From Achatina immaculata (Eukaryota; Mollusca; Gastropoda; Stylommatophora; Achatinidae), in NCBI GenBank assembly GCA_009760885.1, contig CM019692.1:52884355-52948354 (forward strand): a stretch of 64,000 bases of DNA, in the 5' to 3' direction. The notes below the pieces were generated by a model. That model did no database searches. It was given only the letters and a program-made list of their open reading frames with translations, and had not been told where the DNA came from. This document shows, piece after piece, positions 61,085 through 64,000 of the stretch (positions within the stretch are counted from its first letter, which is position 1; every line of letters starts with the position of its first letter). The translations under genes were made by a program, and so were the position numbers.

Positions 61085-61290
61085 GGTAGTGCGGTCAGAA
61101 CTCATGGTGAAGGCTGGTGGTTTGAGTCTGGTTAGACCTGGTTAAGTCACCCAGCTGTAGAAATGGCTACCTGGATCCTTCTGGAGCTGACTAAACAAAG
61201 CTGGCCAGACATGACACTGACCACATCGTGCTCTAGTGTTCCAACAGGTCAAGGAGAAATGGGCACAAACACAATATCCTTCAGGTACTT
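61085..61290 (+). mobile_element. SINE-1 copy (diverged)
   Basis: It shows CACCCAGCTGTAGAAATGGC, TTCTGGAGCTGACTAAAC, CTCTAGTGTTCCAACAGGTC and GAAATGGGCAC..ACAATATCC in the SINE-1 order. The B-box position reads GGTTTGAGTCTGG. Confidence 0.7.
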
Positions 61291-61560
61291 CAGCGTCTGG
61301 ACCACATATATTTTAAATTCACTACCACTAGTTCTGTTGATCAACTATAACTAAAGCAAGCAAATATCAGCAATGAATCAGCTCTGAAAAATTTCTTTTT
61401 TAACAAGATCATACAAGAAAAGAATTACAAATGAACATTAACTAGGAAATAAAATTTCAGCTAAAAAAAACTTGTTATACATCCCTAACAAAACACACAC
61501 AAAAAAAAAAAAGTGAACTCAGACCCTCAAACAGCTGTTAGCCACAAATGGGTAACAAAA

Positions 61561-61751
61561 CTACTTGGCTACACCTAACTGTTTTTGCAAAAACTTGGAG
61601 GAGACCTTCTGGGCATGTTTCTTGAGCAGAGCTTGTCCATCGTACTTGCTCCACTCCTCATCAAACTCATTCTGGAGAATCTCTGCACCCTTCTTCTGGG
61701 AGAGTCCCGTTTCATCCAGGGACAATTCACACATCTGCATGTCGTCAACAC
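61561..61751 (-). CDS. Myo6: Myosin VI last coding exon
   Basis: Acceptor TGCGCAG, then [16 protein letters not shown] and [15 protein letters not shown], ending KQLGVAK and TAG at 61563-61561. The minus-strand frame can be read further upstream (from 61863), but the acceptor and family alignment place the exon start at 61751. Confidence 0.95.
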
Positions 61752-63168
61752 CTGCGCAGTCAGACATCAAAACATTTAAGATTTCTTCTAACAGCACACC
61801 TACATTTTCCAGGTCATCCTCATTAATAAGTGACGATGTCTCTGGCTTTCTATACCACTCCAAATTATTGTCAGGGAAAACAATACACTGTTAATGTAAA
61901 CTGAAGATTAAACTATTTCAAGTTTATCAGAACATCTGTTGAGGAGCTGTTGATATGTTGATATATTTATACATTTATACAGCAATCTTTGTCACAATAT
62001 GCTTTCATATGCATTCTTTTCAAGAATTTTGGCAGAGAAGGACACTCCAGTTGCCTTGTTCCCCAGATAATGTTTGTGTGATATTTTTCTATTCTGGAGA
62101 CCCCATTTCTCAAGTTTCTTCAAAAGTCACCTACAGCATTGGTGATATTTAATTGATGATCATAAAGAAATGTTAATCATTTTATTCCCGCATATAAATC
62201 CAGCACCTCAGTAACAAAAAAAGATTAACACACTCATCTGTCGTGATGAGGTCCTTGGTTTGTATTCATTGGAAGCGACTCAAGTCAGCACAGCTGTAGA
62301 AGTGGGTACTATCCCGACCTGGAGAAGGGGAAGGTGGCCAGGCCTGATGGTGACCGCAGCAGGACACCATATTAGCTTGGTGCCCCCAGGGTGTGACGCA
62401 GCTTCCTCACACTGACAACTTACCTGCAATCATAAGAACTGGAGTCTTATCTGGGTAGATTTCCATTTGTCTGGCAATCCACTGCCCGTCGAAGTGAGCG
62501 TACCACATTCCATGTTTGCTCTCCTCACGGTACTCATCTGCTGGCCGTGCAAATGGTATCCTGAAGTAGCGCTGCTCCACAGATGCTCCCTTAGCCACTT
62601 TGTGGGTCGTGGTTACTTGCTGAGCTGTTCATGAAATATTTGATGTGAAAATTGAGGGAGGGGAGATTTCCACAACATTCAAATTCTGAATAATTTGTAT
62701 AACTAGGAGCTTAAATGTTTGCTGAATGTGAGCACAAACACAAAGAACATCACTGTTCTATGGCACATGAGTTTATTAAAAAATACTACATTTAGAGATC
62801 AAATTTTCTGGCTCCTCAATACAAGTAGAAAAACTATATTGAAAAAATTTAGTTAAAAAAATATTCCACTTATGAGGTGGCAGTAGTACACCATTAGCCA
62901 TATTTACAAATCATTAGCCTCCATCACATAACAGAGCCTGTACTATTAGCCTCCACCACATACCATACGCCTGTACCATTAGCCCTCATTACATACCATA
63001 AGCCTCAATTATATACCATTAGCCTCCATCACATACCATTAGCCTCCACTGAATGTGGTGCCCGCTGATCTCCCTTGTCTGCTCTCTTCTTGTTTTTTGT
63101 TTTCCAGCTGTGGTAAACCTTCAGACGACGGTGGAACTCCTCACGACATGCATCCAGCAACTCCAGAT
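61561..63168 (-). CDS. Myo6: Unconventional myosin VI, C-terminal cargo-binding end (partial gene)
   Basis: Three exons (63168-63037, 62624-62424, 61751-61561) join in phase 1 to give the last 174 residues and a TAG. Myosin VI is the minus-end-directed actin motor used in endocytosis and secretion. The segment contains [14 protein letters not shown] with the RRL adaptor-binding motif, [32 protein letters not shown] and [20 protein letters not shown], all matching the vertebrate tail. The second adaptor motif, WWY in vertebrates, reads MWY here. The last ~35 residues diverge from vertebrate myosin VI, as expected. The motor, lever and coiled-coil regions lie beyond the right edge. Confidence 0.95.
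62225..62400 (+). mobile_element. SINE-1 copy in myosin VI intron
   Basis: A decayed head (CACTCATCTGTCGTGATGAG, B box TTGTATTC) is followed by CACAGCTGTAGAAGTGGGTA and GGAGAAGGGGAAGGTGGCCA. It lies within about 25 bp of the next exon's donor. Confidence 0.65.
62424..62624 (-). CDS. Myo6: Myosin VI penultimate coding exon
   Basis: Acceptor ATGAACAG; reads [49 protein letters not shown] and [11 protein letters not shown]. Donor GCAG|GTAAGT in phase 1. The exon starts upstream of the first Met of the open frame, as the phase of the preceding exon requires. Confidence 0.95.
62880..63036 (-). repeat. ~20-bp tandem repeat of the myosin VI splice donor
   Basis: On the minus strand the exon ends GTGGAGGCTAATG|GTATGTGA. 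The intron then repeats GTATGTGATGGAGGCTAATG with variants about six to eight times, so the last ~12 exon bases and first ~8 intron bases are iterated. Several copies keep an ATG|GTATGT or ATG|GTATAT donor. Confidence 0.9.
63037..63168 (-). CDS. Myo6: Myosin VI antepenultimate coding exon
   Basis: Acceptor TTTCAAAG; reads [43 protein letters not shown]. It carries the RRL motif. The donor ATG|GTATGT lies at the start of the tandem repeat in the intron. Confidence 0.95.
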
Positions 63169-63509
63169 CTTTGAAAAACACAGAAAATTGGTAGTCAATT
63201 AAAGAATACACAAAACAAATGCATAGTCTCTCACAGATGCAGAAGACTGATAGAACTATTCGCTGTACGTGTGAGAAAGTTAAAGATTATGTTGTTGCTG
63301 TTTAAATCTCTTATGACTGTGTGTTTTGCAAAATTTACTGACTGTATGTCCGATAAATGTGTTGACATCTTTGGTCTCATAAATCAGACAAACATGTATC
63401 TGATAAACCTACTTTTTCAGTGATACCATAACCGAGTATGGAATTGTGGAAATAAAGTCTTAGAAGCAATTTGGGAAAAAATGCAATGACAAATTAGTAA
63501 AGATCAAAT

Positions 63510-63760
63510 TCCTGTTTCAATGCCATTAAGGCACATTGGGGATACGGTGTTAGGCCCGTACTTCCACAACCCTCGGCACAAGAAAGTGTGACGTCAGTAT
63601 CACGTATGGCTGCATTACTTTCCCCTGATTTCTCTGGTACCTATTTTTAGAGGTTCTGAGCACCTCAGGGTCTTTTTTTTTTGTGTATACCAGAAAAAAA
63701 TTCCACTTCTGAGACCTGAGCCCGGTGCCACTGACTTAATACACTCAGTCAACCAGGCCG
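63510..63760 (-). mobile_element. SINE-1 copy in myosin VI intron
   Basis: In reverse it shows ATTAAGGCACATTGGGGATA, GGTGTTAGGCCCGTACTTCC and a diverged head near 63740-63760 (CACTGACTTAATACACTCAG). It is strongly diverged and contains a T-run insertion at 63672-63681. Confidence 0.65.
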
Positions 63761-64000
63761 CCAATGATGAATTAGTGACAACAGAAATATCTGAGGTGGG
63801 GACAGGGCAATAGCTGACCTTGGAATGAAATTGGAAAATGTTCACTTTATTCACTGAAAGAATTTGAAATGAAACTACAACTGTGATGGAAATTCTGCTT
63901 GTGTACATGAGGTTGTACTTAAAACATCCTCAGATACTGTTTTGTACAAGTCACAGCTAAGTGCTGCCTTTTCTTCTATTCTGTTTTCCATTTCTATTTG
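63761..64000. other. Myosin VI intron, no feature recognised
   Basis: Intronic DNA to the window edge. No exon is recognised here. Confidence 0.5.

Overview
This window is invertebrate nuclear DNA, most likely from a mollusc and probably a gastropod. The genes have introns with GT..AG boundaries. The conserved proteins are metazoan. The repeats are the dense mix of non-LTR retrotransposons, tRNA-derived SINEs and minisatellites common in molluscan genomes. A fragment with the 5' end of 18S rRNA is also present. The species call is inference: no mitochondrial or other diagnostic marker is present.

Three protein-coding genes can be supported. (1) A ZNF593/Bud20-type zinc-finger gene lies on the plus strand at 9553-15252. 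Its exon 2 and most of exon 3 are tandemly duplicated. (2) A complete synaptotagmin, closest to Syt1/2, lies on the minus strand in eight coding exons between 44373 and 20006. It encodes 423 residues with a luminal N-terminus, one membrane segment, a Cys/Lys-rich juxtamembrane region, C2A and C2B. (3) The last three coding exons of unconventional myosin VI lie on the minus strand (63168 to 61561), and the rest of that gene is beyond the right edge. ZNF593 and synaptotagmin converge; synaptotagmin and myosin VI point the same way. The three have no evident pathway link, although synaptotagmin and myosin VI both act in membrane traffic.

Everything else is repeats or unassigned. I distinguish four RTE-like LINE families by their proteins and 3' tails: LINE-A (GA or TA tail), LINE-B (ATG tail), LINE-C (TGAC/AATG tail) and LINE-D (ATAAG tail). 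There is also a non-coding retroelement E with a (GAA)n tail and internal hairpin repeats, a tRNA-derived SINE (SINE-1), a second SINE-like family (F), and two decayed mariner-type transposases. Eleven insertions carry target-site duplications (TSDs) of 11-13 bp, and three are nested one inside another. Large minisatellites of 36, 37, 40, 42, 37, 39 and 64 bp units lie in introns or intergenic DNA.

The most striking object is at 32342-34050. GC-rich sequence resembling the 5' external transcribed spacer, plus the first ~149 nt of 18S rRNA, is fused to a 5'-truncated copy of element E. The whole chimera is flanked by one perfect 12-bp TSD, so pre-rRNA and E were inserted together. Also notable are two unrelated genes, synaptotagmin and myosin VI, in which an exon's 5' splice site has been tandemly repeated; the minisatellite-mediated exon duplication in ZNF593; a ghost copy of synaptotagmin exon 3; and a concentration of CACGTG motifs upstream of synaptotagmin exon 1.
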